A program made the position numbers and the translations under genes. The notes beneath the pieces are model-generated. The model had not been told where the DNA came from. It worked only from the letters and a program-made list of their open reading frames with translations, and did no database searches. Of a DNA stretch of 64,000 nucleotides, positions 23,813-32,695 are shown piece after piece (the stretch's first letter is position 1; the number at the start of each line of letters is the position of its first letter). The DNA comes from Streptomyces sp. CB02923 (GTDB lineage: Bacteria > Actinomycetota > Actinomycetes > Streptomycetales > Streptomycetaceae). The stretch covers positions 305,427-369,426 of the forward strand of contig NZ_LWKZ01000024.1 of assembly GCF_001905005.1 (NCBI RefSeq), read 5' to 3'.

Positions 23813-24490
23813 TCAGTCCCGGTCGCGCTCGTGATACGTACGCCGGGTGTGCTCGGTGTGCGCCCGCATGACCGCGGTCGCCCGCGCCTCGTCCCGGTCG
23901 GTGATCGCCGCGATCAGCTCGCGGTGCTCGGCCCAGGACTGCTTGCCGCGCTGCCGGGCGACGGGTGTGTAGTACCAGCGCACCCGTCGCCCGACCTGCG
24001 CGGCCAGGCCGGTCAGCACGGCGTTGCCGGCCAGCGCCATCACCTTGGCGTGGAATTCGGCGTTCGTGGCGACCGCGGTCTCCACCGCGTCGTCCCGTAC
24101 CGCCTGTTCGCCCTTGTCGCACAGCGCTTCCAGCTCCGCGATGCCGGCTGATCCGGCGTTGGCGGCGGCGAGCCGGGCGGCCTCCGCCTCCAGGAGCGTC
24201 CGTACGGTGAACAGCTGGTCGGCCTCCTCTTCGGTGGGCTCGTGCACGAACGCGCCCTGCGCCGGGCGCAGGTCGACCCAGCCCTCGGTGTTGAGCCGCT
24301 GGAGTGCCTCGCGGACCGGTTGCCGGGAGACGCCGAGGTGGCCCGCAAGCTCGCTCTCGACCAGGTGCTGGCCGGGGCGCAGCGTACGCGTGGTGATCAG
24401 TTCGAGGAGCGCTTCGTAGACGCGCTCGCGCAGCGGGCCGGGGCGTTCCAGCTTCGGTACGGCGCCCTGCGGCAGCCCTGTGGACAGCAT
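23813..24490 (-). CDS. GntR-family transcriptional regulator, FadR/FCD type
   Basis: 225 residues. Residues ~15-80 are the GntR winged helix (VYEALLELITTRTLRPGQ, GVSRQPVREALQRLN). The rest is the all-helical FCD ligand domain, with its usual metal ligands seen as NAEFHAKV, AEHRELI and MRAHTEHTR. The ligand is probably an organic acid or amino acid. Upstream at about 24563-24577, GTCTAC occurs twice (GTCTACAGTCTACC), which may be an autoregulatory site. Confidence 0.88.
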   Translation of the reverse strand: MLSTGLPQGAVPKLERPGPLRERVYEALLELITTRTLRPGQHLVESELAGHLGVSRQPVREALQRLNTEGWVDLRPAQGAFVHEPTEEEADQLFTVRTLLEAEAARLAAANAGSAGIAELEALCDKGEQAVRDDAVETAVATNAEFHAKVMALAGNAVLTGLAAQVGRRVRWYYTPVARQRGKQSWAEHRELIAAITDRDEARATAVMRAHTEHTRRTYHERDRD

Positions 24491-24678
24491 CGAGATCCCC
24501 TCCGTGGACGCGACCGGGACGGTGTCCGCACGCGGCGGCCGGCCCGCGGGCGACCGATTGGTTATCGTCTACAGTCTACCGACCACGGGCCGCCGGTGCG
24601 CAGAAGACCGCTACGCAGACCACCGGCGTTCCGGCGCCCAGCCCGGCTTCGGTCCAGGTTCGCCTCGCACCCGTTGTG

Positions 24679-25668
24679 TCACGCCAACCGCGCCGCCCGC
24701 AGCCGTAGATACCGCTGCTCCGGCGCGCTCAGGGTGCGGCTCGCCGCCGCCCGGTACGCGACGCGGGCGGCGTCTCGCTCTCCCGCCGGTTCCAGGAGGT
24801 GGGCGCGCACGGCCTCCAGGCGGTGGTGGTCCGCGATCCGCGGGTCGTCCGCCAGCGGGTCCAGCTCGGCGAGGCCCGCCCGGGGGCCGTCCACCATGCC
24901 GACGGCGACCGCCCGGTTGAGGGTGACCACCGGTCCCGGGGACAGGCGCTGGAGCAGGTTGTACAGGCCGAGGATCTGCGGCCAGTCCGTGGTCGCGGCT
25001 TCGCCGGCCTCGTCGTGGACCGCGGCGATGGCGGCCTGGACCTGGTACGGGCCGACCGGGGCCGTGGTGAGCGCCCGGCTGATCAGGGCGATGCCCTCGT
25101 TGACGCGCTCGTGGTCCCACAGGGTGCGGTTCTGCTCGGCGAGCGGGATCAGTTCGCCGCCGGGGCCGGTGCGGGCCGGGCGGCGGGCGTCGGTGAGCAG
25201 CATCAGCGCGAGCAGGCCCGCCGTCTCGCCGTCACCGGGGAGCAGCGCGTGCGCGGCGCGGGTGAGGCGGATGGCCTCGGCGGCCAGGTCGGCGCGGTGC
25301 AGGGCGGTGCCGGAGGTGGCGGTGTAGCCCTCGTTGAAGATCAGGTAGAGGACCTGGAGGACGGCCGTCAGGCGGTTGGCGTACTCCTCGCCCTCGGGGC
25401 GGGTGAAGCCGACGCCCGCGTTCTTGAGCGTCTTCTTGGCCCGGCTGATGCGCTGCGCCATGGTCGCTTCGGGGACCAGCAGTGCGCGGGAGATCTCCGC
25501 GGTGGTCAGGCCGCCCACCGCGCGCAGCGTCAGCGCGATCCGCGAGGTCCGGCTCAGCTCGGGGTGGCAGCACAGGAACAGCAGCGTGACGGTGTCGTCC
25601 TCGGACGGATGGCACGCCTCCCCCGGAGGCGGGACGTGGAAGTCGTCGCGCGGGGCGGGTTCAGTCAC
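24679..25668 (-). CDS. ECF sigma-factor gene lacking region sigma-2 (N-terminally truncated)
   Basis: 329 residues from the GTG at 25668, which overlaps the YciI stop by eight bases. Region sigma-4 is present (LTLRAVGGLTTAEISRALLVPEATMAQRISRAKKTL), followed by the long C-terminal extension typical of the SigJ/ECF42-like class (GPYQVQAAIAAVHDEA, PVVTLNRAVAVGM). The block DDTVTLLFLCCHPEL normally follows ~110 residues of region 2; here only ~24 residues precede it. The complete paralogue at 49453-50700 in this window has those ~112 residues. Without region 2 it cannot bind core polymerase or a -10 element in the usual way, so it is either a pseudogene or a repurposed protein. Confidence 0.75.
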   Translation of the reverse strand: MTEPAPRDDFHVPPPGEACHPSEDDTVTLLFLCCHPELSRTSRIALTLRAVGGLTTAEISRALLVPEATMAQRISRAKKTLKNAGVGFTRPEGEEYANRLTAVLQVLYLIFNEGYTATSGTALHRADLAAEAIRLTRAAHALLPGDGETAGLLALMLLTDARRPARTGPGGELIPLAEQNRTLWDHERVNEGIALISRALTTAPVGPYQVQAAIAAVHDEAGEAATTDWPQILGLYNLLQRLSPGPVVTLNRAVAVGMVDGPRAGLAELDPLADDPRIADHHRLEAVRAHLLEPAGERDAARVAYRAAASRTLSAPEQRYLRLRAARLA

Positions 25669-26077
25669 CCGCGGGCGGGGCTTCCATGATCTGCCGGATG
25701 ACGACCTGGCTGGGCCTGCTGCCCTCGGGCACCGGAGACTCGTTCACCCGCTTGGCGATCTCGACGACCCGCTCCTCGCTCGCGCAGTCCAGCACCCAGT
25801 AACCGGCCAGGACCTCCTTGGTCTCGCCGTACGGGCCGTCGGAGACCACCGTGGAGCCGTCCGGGCCGCCGGTGACCACGATGGCCTGGCTCGGGGCGCT
25901 CAGGCCCTGGCCGTCGACGATCTCGCCGGACTCGGCGAGGTCGTTGTTGAGCGACTCCATGTGCGCGAACATCTTCCGCAGGTCGTCCTGCGTCCAGGCC
26001 GGGGAGCCCGGCGCGGCCTTTCCGCTCATGGCCTCGTAGTCGGCCTGCGTGCCGTAGATCATGACCAGGTACTTCAC
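25661..26077 (-). CDS. YciI/DGPF-family protein paired with an ECF sigma gene
   Basis: 138 residues from a GTG at 26077, with GGGAG eight bases upstream. The family is shown by YLVMIYGTQADYEAM, the central DGPYGETKEVLAGYWVLDC (the DGPF-like motif) and the ferredoxin-like fold length. These small proteins accompany ECF sigma factors of the neighbouring class; their biochemical role is not established. The following sigma gene overlaps its stop. Confidence 0.85.
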   Translation of the reverse strand: MKYLVMIYGTQADYEAMSGKAAPGSPAWTQDDLRKMFAHMESLNNDLAESGEIVDGQGLSAPSQAIVVTGGPDGSTVVSDGPYGETKEVLAGYWVLDCASEERVVEIAKRVNESPVPEGSRPSQVVIRQIMEAPPAGD

Positions 26078-26487
26078 GGTGTTCAGCTCCCTCGCTGATC
26101 TCGTCGGCTCCCGGCGTTCCGGGCGCCTCTCGCAGGAGACATCGGAGCCGTCGGAGGCTTCTCGACACGACCGTGAAGAAATCCTTTCCGAATTTTTCCC
26201 CTTCGCCCGCCCAACGGCCGATCATGAACCTGAACAGCGGATTCCTGCACTTGCCCGCCGAGTCCGCGGCCCGTGCGCCGCGCAGCAGGCCGGACGGGAG
26301 ATCCCGCGCGGGCGGCCGGACGACCGGGTGCCCGCGGCTACCGGGAGGCAGGTGAGACACGCCAAGAAAGCAGCGACAATCTCTGCGCAGACACCCGTCA
26401 GCGTCAACTCCTGCGAGACTACAACCGCTTAAACCACCTCAGACCACCGCGGTTCTCCGGGGAGCCGCCGACAGAAGCGGGTTGTCG
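26078..26487. other. Intergenic region between YciI and FAD monooxygenase genes
   Basis: A 410 bp divergent gap. It contains a clearly AT-richer stretch (26171-26203, with AATCCTTTCC and AATTTTTCC) that probably belongs to the promoter of the YciI/sigma pair, and a second one near 26405-26440 (ACTACAACCGCTTAAACC) that may serve the FAD monooxygenase. No palindrome or credible small gene was seen. Confidence 0.4.
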
Positions 26488-27735
26488 ATGCACGGAGGAA
26501 CGGTCGCCGTCGTGGGCGGGAGCATCGCCGGATGCGCCGCCGCACTCGCCGCACACCGGGGCGGCGCGGGAGAAGTCACGGTGTACGAACGGTCCGACAA
26601 CCTGGCGGACTACGGCGCCGGGCTGGGTATGCACAACGCCCGCTACGCGGAACTGGAATCGGCGGGCTACATGGACGCCGATATGCCCTGCCTCCAGCTC
26701 ACCCGCCGCCGTTGGTACACACGCGACGGCTCCCTGCCGCTCGGCCGGCAGGTGGGCGAACTGCCCTTACCGTTCCGTACCTACACCTGGGGGCCGCTCT
26801 GGCGCGAGCTGCGCGACCGGCTGCCCGCGACCACCGTGTTCCGCGGGAACAGCCCGGTCCGTACGGTCGAGACCTCGCCCGACGGCGCGGCGGTGCGCCT
26901 GGAGGACGGCTCCGCCCACCGCGCCGACCTGGTCATCGGCGCGGACGGCTACCGTTCCGTGGTCCGCGGCGCCGCCTTCCCCGGCGTACGGCCCGCGTAC
27001 GCCGGTTATGTCGCCTGGCGCGGCGCGTACCCCGCCGGGCGGCTGACCGCGCTCGGCCCGGACCCGGACACCGCATGGCCGGTCGAGGACTGCGTGTTCG
27101 CCGTCTTCCCCGGCGGCCATGCGGTCATCTACCGCATCCCGGACGGCGAAGGCGGCCACCGCGTCAACTGGGTGCTGTACACCGTCCCTCCCCCGGAACT
27201 GGACCTCGGGCTGGACACGCCCACCAGCCTCCCGCCCGGCACGCTCGGCGAGGCACTGCACGCCTCCTTCGCGCAGGTCACGGGCGAACTCCTGCCGCCC
27301 TACTGGGGCGGTCTGCTCCAGCTGACGCAGCCCGATGAGCTGTTCATCCAGCCGATGTACGACTTCACAGCGCCCCACTACGGCTCGGGCCGCCTGCTGC
27401 TCGCCGGAGACGCGGCCACGGTCGCCCGCCCGCACACCGGCGGCGGCGCGGTGAAAGCCCTCCAGGACGCCACCGCCCTGGAGACGGCCTTCGCCGCCGC
27501 GGCCGACTGGTCCGAGGTGCCCGCCGCGTACGACGCCGCGCGCGGCCCCGTGGGCGCCTCGATGGTGGAACTCGGCCGCCGCCTGGGCGATGCCCTCGTC
27601 CTGCGCAGCCCGGACTGGCGGACGGTGGAACAGGGACAGCTGGACGCGCTGTGGTCGGGCGCGGGTCCGAGCGCATTCGGCGGGCGCGAACTGCCGGGCG
27701 CGCGCGGTCCCGCCGCGGGCGTCGCGGAGCGGTAG
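26488..27735 (+). CDS. FAD-dependent monooxygenase (UbiH/PHBH type)
   Basis: 415 residues. The FAD-binding start VAVVGGSIAGCAAALAAHRGG, the DG motif VIGADGYRSVVR (~150) and the second FAD motif GRLLLAGDAATVARPHTGGG (~305) place it among class A flavoprotein hydroxylases. The substrate is unknown. ATG 26488 is chosen; a TTG two codons earlier is possible, and neither has a strong Shine-Dalgarno. It stands alone, 126 bp before fdhD. Confidence 0.85.
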   Translation: MHGGTVAVVGGSIAGCAAALAAHRGGAGEVTVYERSDNLADYGAGLGMHNARYAELESAGYMDADMPCLQLTRRRWYTRDGSLPLGRQVGELPLPFRTYTWGPLWRELRDRLPATTVFRGNSPVRTVETSPDGAAVRLEDGSAHRADLVIGADGYRSVVRGAAFPGVRPAYAGYVAWRGAYPAGRLTALGPDPDTAWPVEDCVFAVFPGGHAVIYRIPDGEGGHRVNWVLYTVPPPELDLGLDTPTSLPPGTLGEALHASFAQVTGELLPPYWGGLLQLTQPDELFIQPMYDFTAPHYGSGRLLLAGDAATVARPHTGGGAVKALQDATALETAFAAAADWSEVPAAYDAARGPVGASMVELGRRLGDALVLRSPDWRTVEQGQLDALWSGAGPSAFGGRELPGARGPAAGVAER

Positions 27736-27861
27736 GAGGCGGCAGGGGGGGCGGGTGCCGGGTGCCGCACCGATCGGCCGAACGCGTACCGGACAATGGA
27801 ACGGCCGAGGCCGGACCGCTGCCACGGGCCGGTACACCAGGACGGACGGGACTGATCAGAC

Positions 27862-28716
27862 ATGGGACGGGTCACCGAGCGACGCCGCGTCATCCGCATC
27901 CGCGACGGAGCCGTGAGCACGCGCCCGGACACCCTCGTCGGCGAGGAGCCGCTGGAGATCCGCCTCGGCGGCAAGCCGCTCGCCATCACGATGCGCACGC
28001 CGGGCGACGACTTCGCGCTGGCCGCGGGCTTCCTCGTCAGCGAGGGCGTGCTGGGGAGCGCCGGGGAACTGGCGAACATCGTGTACTGCGCGGGCGCCAC
28101 CGAGGACGGCTCGAACACGTACAACGTGGTGGACGTACAGCTCGCGCCCGGTGTCCCCGTCCCGGACATCTCGCTGGAACGCAACGTCTACACGACGTCG
28201 TCCTGCGGGCTGTGCGGCAAGGCGAGCCTGGACGCGGTCCGCACGTCCGCCCGCTGGCGCCTGGACCCGCCCGCCGAGGCCACGGCCCGCATCACGCCCG
28301 CCACCCTGGCCGCCCTCCCCGGCAGGCTGCGGGCCGCGCAGCGCGTCTTCGACCGGACCGGCGGGCTGCACGCCGCCGCGCTCTTCGGTGCCGACGGTGA
28401 GCTTCTCGACGTGCGCGAGGACGTGGGCCGCCACAACGCCGTCGACAAGGTCGTCGGCCGCGCCCTCCAGGAGGACCGGCTGCCGTTGCGCGACACCGTT
28501 CTGATGGTCTCGGGCCGGGCGTCCTTCGAACTGGTCCAGAAGGCGGTCATGGCGGGCATCCCGACGCTCGCCGCCGTCTCCGCGCCGTCCTCCCTCGCCG
28601 TCGATCTGGCCGTCGAGAGCGGCCTGACGCTGGTGGGGTTCCTGCGGGGTACGTCGATGAACGTGTACGCGGGCGAGGAGCGGATCGCGCTGGGCGCGGA
28701 GGCGGGCCGGGCCTGA
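27862..28716 (+). CDS. fdhD: Formate dehydrogenase accessory sulfurtransferase FdhD
   Basis: 284 residues. FdhD passes sulfur from a cysteine desulfurase to the molybdenum cofactor of formate dehydrogenase. Visible hallmarks are the two-Cys loop TSSCGLCGKAS (~117), EDVGRHNAVDKVVG and LMVSGRASFELVQKA, with FLRGTSMNVY at the end. Length is normal. No formate dehydrogenase is present in this window. It ends eight bases before the convergent marR stop. Confidence 0.93.
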   Translation: MGRVTERRRVIRIRDGAVSTRPDTLVGEEPLEIRLGGKPLAITMRTPGDDFALAAGFLVSEGVLGSAGELANIVYCAGATEDGSNTYNVVDVQLAPGVPVPDISLERNVYTTSSCGLCGKASLDAVRTSARWRLDPPAEATARITPATLAALPGRLRAAQRVFDRTGGLHAAALFGADGELLDVREDVGRHNAVDKVVGRALQEDRLPLRDTVLMVSGRASFELVQKAVMAGIPTLAAVSAPSSLAVDLAVESGLTLVGFLRGTSMNVYAGEERIALGAEAGRA

Positions 28717-28723
28717 CGGCCGG

Positions 28724-29251
28724 TCACGGAGCAGACCGTCGACCCGGCCCCGGTCCCGGTCCTGATCCCGATCCTGGCCTCGACCCCGGCCTCGATCCCG
28801 GCCCCGGCCCCGGTCCCGGCTCCACGACGCGCGCGAGCAGCGCCATCAGCTGACCGCGTTCCTCCGGAGTCAGCCGCGCGGTCAGCTCCTCGTTCGCCCG
28901 GTCGCCCAGCTTCTCCGTACGGCGCAGCCTGCGCTCCCCGGCGGCGGAGATCTCGATGGCGTTCTTGCGCCGGTCCGTGGGGTCGGGGGTGCGGGTCACC
29001 AGCCCGTCGGCCTGGAGGTCGTTGACGGCCGCGACCATGTCCTTGGGGTCGATGCCCACGCTGCGGCCCAGCTCCGCCTGGGAGACGGGCCCCAGCTCGC
29101 CGACGGCCGACAGCACGGCATGGTGCGTCATCCGCATCCCCTCCTCGGCCAGCGCTTCGGCGACGAGGCGGTGGCCGCGCGCTGCCGCCCGGCCGAGCAG
29201 CCAGCTGGGGAGAGCGCGGATGCGGGCGGGGGCGTAGGGAGTCTCTGCCAT
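28724..29251 (-). CDS. MarR-family transcriptional regulator with Gly/Pro/Ser tail
   Basis: 175 residues. The winged helix is seen in LVAEALAEEGMRMTHHAVLSAVGE, SQAELGRSVGIDPKDMVAAVNDLQADGLV and RRKNAIEISAAGERRL. Residues ~145-175 are a Gly-Pro/Arg-Pro-Gly-Ser repeat of no obvious function. It is divergent from a quinone oxidoreductase gene. Two matching palindromes lie in the gap, so it probably represses that gene and itself. Confidence 0.9.
   Translation of the reverse strand: MAETPYAPARIRALPSWLLGRAAARGHRLVAEALAEEGMRMTHHAVLSAVGELGPVSQAELGRSVGIDPKDMVAAVNDLQADGLVTRTPDPTDRRKNAIEISAAGERRLRRTEKLGDRANEELTARLTPEERGQLMALLARVVEPGPGPGPGSRPGSRPGSGSGPGPGPGRRSAP
28737..28822. repeat. 6-12 bp in-frame repeat at the marR 3' end
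   Basis: CCCGGTCCTGATCCCGATCCTGG-like units, each 6 or 12 bp, encode the C-terminal Gly/Pro/Ser/Arg tail. Confidence 0.8.
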
Positions 29252-29271
29252 GGGACCAGCCTATCCGGAAA

Positions 29272-29320
29272 ACCATTGGTACACCCAACGAAAGCTGCTA
29301 CCGTTGGGGCACCCAACGGT
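29272..29320. promoter_or_regulatory. Two MarR-type operator palindromes
   Basis: The site at 29300-29320 is perfect: ACCGTTGGG, three bases, CCCAACGGT. The site at 29272-29292 is a weaker copy (ACCATTGGT, ACA, CCCAACGAA). Their starts are 28 bp apart. They lie between the divergent marR and oxidoreductase genes and cover the likely promoters of both. Confidence 0.8.
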
Positions 29321-29400
29321 CCCTCGGCCCCTGACCGGTCCGGTCCCGACCGGACTGGACCCCGCCTTGCCCAGGCCCGCCCACTCCCCCGGAGGTCCCC

Positions 29401-30342
29401 ATGCGGCGAGTCCGCTTCCATACGTACGGCGGCCCGGAAGTGCTGCGCATCGAGGAGGCCGAGGCCCCCGCGCCGGGCCCCGGTGAACTGCTCGTCCGCA
29501 CGGAGGCCATCGGCGTGAGCCTGCCGTCCGTGCGCCGGACCCGCGGCGACGGCAAGGGCGGCGGCGTGCCGCTGCCCGCCGTACTCGGCGGTGAGGTCGC
29601 CGGCGAGGTCACCGGCCTGGGCCCGGACGTCACCGGCTTCGCGGTCGGCGACCGCGTCACCTCGATCTCCTTCACCGGCTCGTACGCCGAAGCGGCCACC
29701 GTGCCGGCCGCACTGGCCGCCCGCATACCGGACGCCGCGACCGGCGTGGACGCCGTCGCCCTGGTCCGCGGCGGGCAGGTCGCCCTCGCCGCGCTGGCCA
29801 CCGCCGCGCCCACCGGCCCGGAGTCGGTCCTGATCACCGGTGCTGCCAGCGCCACCGGGCACCTCGCGGTGCAGCTGGCCAAGCTGCGGGGCGTGCCGCG
29901 GGTGGTGGCGGCCGTCGGCTCCGCCGCCAAGGCGGACTTCCTGTACGGGCTCGGCGCCGACGAGGTCGTGACGTACGACGACGAGACCTGGGGCGCGCCC
30001 GCCGACATCGTCCTCGACGGGGTAGGCGGGGACCTGCTGCCGCGGGCGGTGGCGGCTCTCGTACCCGGAGGACGTCTGGTGTTCTTCAACTCGGGGGGCG
30101 GCACGGTTCCGGCTCACGCCCTCCTCGCGGGCTCGAAGACGATCACCGGGCTCACCATGGCGCGCTTCGCCGCCACCCGCCCGGAGCTGTACGAGCGGCA
30201 CGGCACCGAGCTGTGGGACCACTTCTTCGCAGGCCGCCTGCGGGCCGCGGTGCACGCTCAGGTCCCGCTGGCGGAGGCCGCCCGCGCCCACGAGATCATC
30301 GAGGCCCGCGCCAACCTCGGCAAGGTCGTCCTGCTGCCCTGA
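29401..30342 (+). CDS. Quinone oxidoreductase / MDR-family NADPH-dependent dehydrogenase
   Basis: 313 residues. The GroES-like half (VRFHTYGGPEVLRIEEAEAPAPGPGELLV, split by family motif GGEVAGEV) and the NADPH half (SVLITGAASATGHLAVQLAKL, then LGADEVVTYDDE and DIVLDGVGG) are complete. The zinc-binding residues of alcohol dehydrogenases are absent, as in quinone oxidoreductases. The GGAGG at 29391 gives a good ribosome-binding site. MarR-type control fits a role in electrophile or quinone stress. Confidence 0.88.
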   Translation: MRRVRFHTYGGPEVLRIEEAEAPAPGPGELLVRTEAIGVSLPSVRRTRGDGKGGGVPLPAVLGGEVAGEVTGLGPDVTGFAVGDRVTSISFTGSYAEAATVPAALAARIPDAATGVDAVALVRGGQVALAALATAAPTGPESVLITGAASATGHLAVQLAKLRGVPRVVAAVGSAAKADFLYGLGADEVVTYDDETWGAPADIVLDGVGGDLLPRAVAALVPGGRLVFFNSGGGTVPAHALLAGSKTITGLTMARFAATRPELYERHGTELWDHFFAGRLRAAVHAQVPLAEAARAHEIIEARANLGKVVLLP

Positions 30343-30489
30343 ACCGCCTCCCCGGGCAGGCAGCCCGCACGGGTGTGCCCGGCGTGCTCCGGACGGGGGA
30401 AATCCGGCCGGGCGCGAAGAAGCGCCGCGCGTGGCTTGTGACAGTGCCGGGGGGCCAGTAGCTTCCTGCGCACCGGAGCAAGGACATCG

Positions 30490-30516
30490 GACATCCTACG
30501 TAGGACGTGGGATGTC
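30490..30516. promoter_or_regulatory. Nested palindromes upstream of the sialidase gene
   Basis: TCCTACGTAGGA (30494-30505) is a perfect 12 bp palindrome. An outer pair GACATCC (30490-30496) and GGATGTC (30510-30516) flanks it. They lie 65-90 bp before the sialidase start, a place fitting an operator. Confidence 0.65.
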
Positions 30517-30580
30517 TGGTCATGTCCCGTTCTCTTCCGCCTCCGACGCCTCGCCGATGCCTCGAAGGGCAGGTCGGATC

Positions 30581-32566
30581 ATGACGTCACGATTCCGCAC
30601 GCACGACGGCCACCGCGGCAGACCCGCCACCGGGACCAGCGGCCCTGCCCGCGGCGGCCCCCGGCCACAGGCCCGCACACTGGCCGCACTCGCCACGGCC
30701 GCCGCTGTCCTGGTCCCGGTGGCCACCGCCCAGGCCCGCCCCGCGGCCACCCCGTCCGCCGGTTCCCCCGCCGCCACCGGCTTCGAGCAGCAGGTGCTGT
30801 TCAAGGGGTCCCAGGAGCACGGATACGCGTGCTTCCGCATCCCGGCGATCGTCCGTTCCACCAGCGGCACCCTGCTGGCCTTCGCCGAGGGCCGGGTGCG
30901 CAACTGCGGCGACGCCGGCGACATAGACCTCGTACTGAAACGCTCCACCGACGGCGGACGTACGTGGGGCCCTCTCCAGGTCGTCAATGAGGGCGGCGGG
31001 GACACCCACGGGAACCCCGCCCCCGTCGTCGACCGTGAGACCGGCCGCGTCCTGCTCGCGGAGACCTACAACAAGGGCCGCCCCGACGCCGGGAACTGCG
31101 ACGTCCCCTGCGACCGCACCCCGCACCTCCAGTACAGCGACGACGACGGCGCCACCTGGTCCGCACCGCGCGACCTGACCGCCGAGCTCCGGCCCCCCGG
31201 ATGGAACTCCTGGTACGCGACCGGCCCCGTACACGGCATCCAGCTGGCCCGGGGACGGCACGCCGGACGGCTGGTCTTCACCGTCAACGCGGAGAGCTAC
31301 GGGGGCGGCCGCATAATCGCCAACCACGGGGCGCTGATGCTCAGCGACGACGGCGGTGACTCCTGGCGGGTCGGCGCCGTGGACAGCTACCCGACCGCCG
31401 CCGACGGCACCTTCCGCCAGAAGCCGTCCGAGATGAGCCTGCTCGAACGTTCCGACGGCTCGGTGTACGTCAACGGGCGCGAGCAGGACGGCACCGACCT
31501 CGGCCACCGCACGGCCGCCGTCAGCCACGACGGCGGCGAGTCCTTCGCCCGGCCGTTCCGCGCCCTGCCCGGCCTGTACGCGCCGATGGTGCAGGGTTCC
31601 GTGCTGCGGCTGCCGCCCCGGGACTCCCGCGGGCCGGGCCGTACGCTCTTCGCCGCGCCCGCCGACCCCGACCGCCGCCGCACCATGACCATCCGCTCCT
31701 CCTACGACGAGGGCCGCACCTGGGAAGGCGTGGACCGGGGCGCCCGGGTCACCGCCGACTGGTCCGGCTACTCGGACCTGGTGTCCGTCTCCCCCGGCCT
31801 GACCGGCCTGCTCTACGAGGGCGGCGCGGCCGACGCCCGCGACGAGATCCGCTTCGCGCGCTTCACCGACGGCTGGCTCGGCCCGCGCCGCGCCCCCGAC
31901 CCGACGACCCCCGACCACGGGCGGCACGCCCGGCCCGCGCTCGTCCTGGGCGGCGCCCGGCCGGTGCCGGGCCGCTTCGGCGACGGGCTCTCCTTCGACG
32001 GCCGGGACGACGCCGTACGCCTCCCCTTCCGCAGCTCACTGCCGCTCGGCAGCGGCGACTTCACGTGCAGCCTCTGGTTCCGCTACCGCGCCACCTCCGG
32101 GGAACAGCCCTTCCTGTGGATGGGCGGGGTGGGCAGCCGCAGCCCTCAGGTGGCGCTGCGCGGCGACCCCGCCCGCAACCGGGTCAGCGCCTTCGTCACC
32201 GCGCTCGACGGAGCCCGGCCGCCCGCCACCGCCGAGGTCGCCTCCGGCACCGCGTACAACGACGACCGGTGGCACCACCTGGCGCTGCGGCGCACCGGCG
32301 GACATTTGACGCTCACCGTCGACGGCGCCGAGACCCGCACGGTCCCCGACGTGCCCGGCTCCGTGAGCCGGAACTCGGTCTTCGGTGTCCACGCGGGCCA
32401 GAAACCCGACAGCCGCTCGCAGCTGTCCGGCGACCTGGACGAAGTACGGGTGTACGGGCGCGCGTTGGACGACGACGAACTGGCCCGCGTACGCCAGGAC
32501 AACGCGCGCGTCCGCGGCCCCGTCGTCCTGCACCTGCCGCTGAACCACGTACACGACGAGGACTGA
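30581..32566 (+). CDS. Secreted exo-sialidase with LamG-like C-terminal domain
   Basis: 661 residues from the ATG at 30581. A signal peptide covers residues ~1-50. The sialidase propeller (residues ~65-440) has the FRIP motif (ACFRIPAIV) and five Asp boxes: STDGGRTWG, SDDDGATWS, SDDGGDSWR, SHDGGESFA and SYDEGRTWE. Residues ~460-655 form a LamG/concanavalin-type domain (VPGRFGDGLSFDGRDD, WHHLALRRTGGHLTLTVDG, GDLDEVRVYGRALDDDEL). The enzyme should release terminal sialic acid from glycoconjugates outside the cell. An upstream in-frame ATG (30557) is less likely. Confidence 0.92.
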   Translation: MTSRFRTHDGHRGRPATGTSGPARGGPRPQARTLAALATAAAVLVPVATAQARPAATPSAGSPAATGFEQQVLFKGSQEHGYACFRIPAIVRSTSGTLLAFAEGRVRNCGDAGDIDLVLKRSTDGGRTWGPLQVVNEGGGDTHGNPAPVVDRETGRVLLAETYNKGRPDAGNCDVPCDRTPHLQYSDDDGATWSAPRDLTAELRPPGWNSWYATGPVHGIQLARGRHAGRLVFTVNAESYGGGRIIANHGALMLSDDGGDSWRVGAVDSYPTAADGTFRQKPSEMSLLERSDGSVYVNGREQDGTDLGHRTAAVSHDGGESFARPFRALPGLYAPMVQGSVLRLPPRDSRGPGRTLFAAPADPDRRRTMTIRSSYDEGRTWEGVDRGARVTADWSGYSDLVSVSPGLTGLLYEGGAADARDEIRFARFTDGWLGPRRAPDPTTPDHGRHARPALVLGGARPVPGRFGDGLSFDGRDDAVRLPFRSSLPLGSGDFTCSLWFRYRATSGEQPFLWMGGVGSRSPQVALRGDPARNRVSAFVTALDGARPPATAEVASGTAYNDDRWHHLALRRTGGHLTLTVDGAETRTVPDVPGSVSRNSVFGVHAGQKPDSRSQLSGDLDEVRVYGRALDDDELARVRQDNARVRGPVVLHLPLNHVHDED

Positions 32567-32695
32567 CGGGAACGGGCGGGAACGGACGAGGAGGGGCAGG
32601 GAGGGAGGAGGAGGGACGAGAGCTGGCAGGGACGGACGGGAACTGGCGGGAACGGATAGGGAACTATCGCGCCGAGGCCGCGAACGTCCCCTTCC
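32567..32695. other. G-rich convergent spacer
   Basis: The gap between the convergent sialidase and transporter stops contains many GGGAACGG/GGGAACTGG units and G runs from 32573 to 32665. No clear terminator hairpin was found. Confidence 0.5.

Noticed and set aside
26173..26355. Possible 60-residue gene between YciI and the FAD monooxygenase
   Set aside because: No ribosome-binding site, random composition and no conserved features; it lies in a divergent promoter region.
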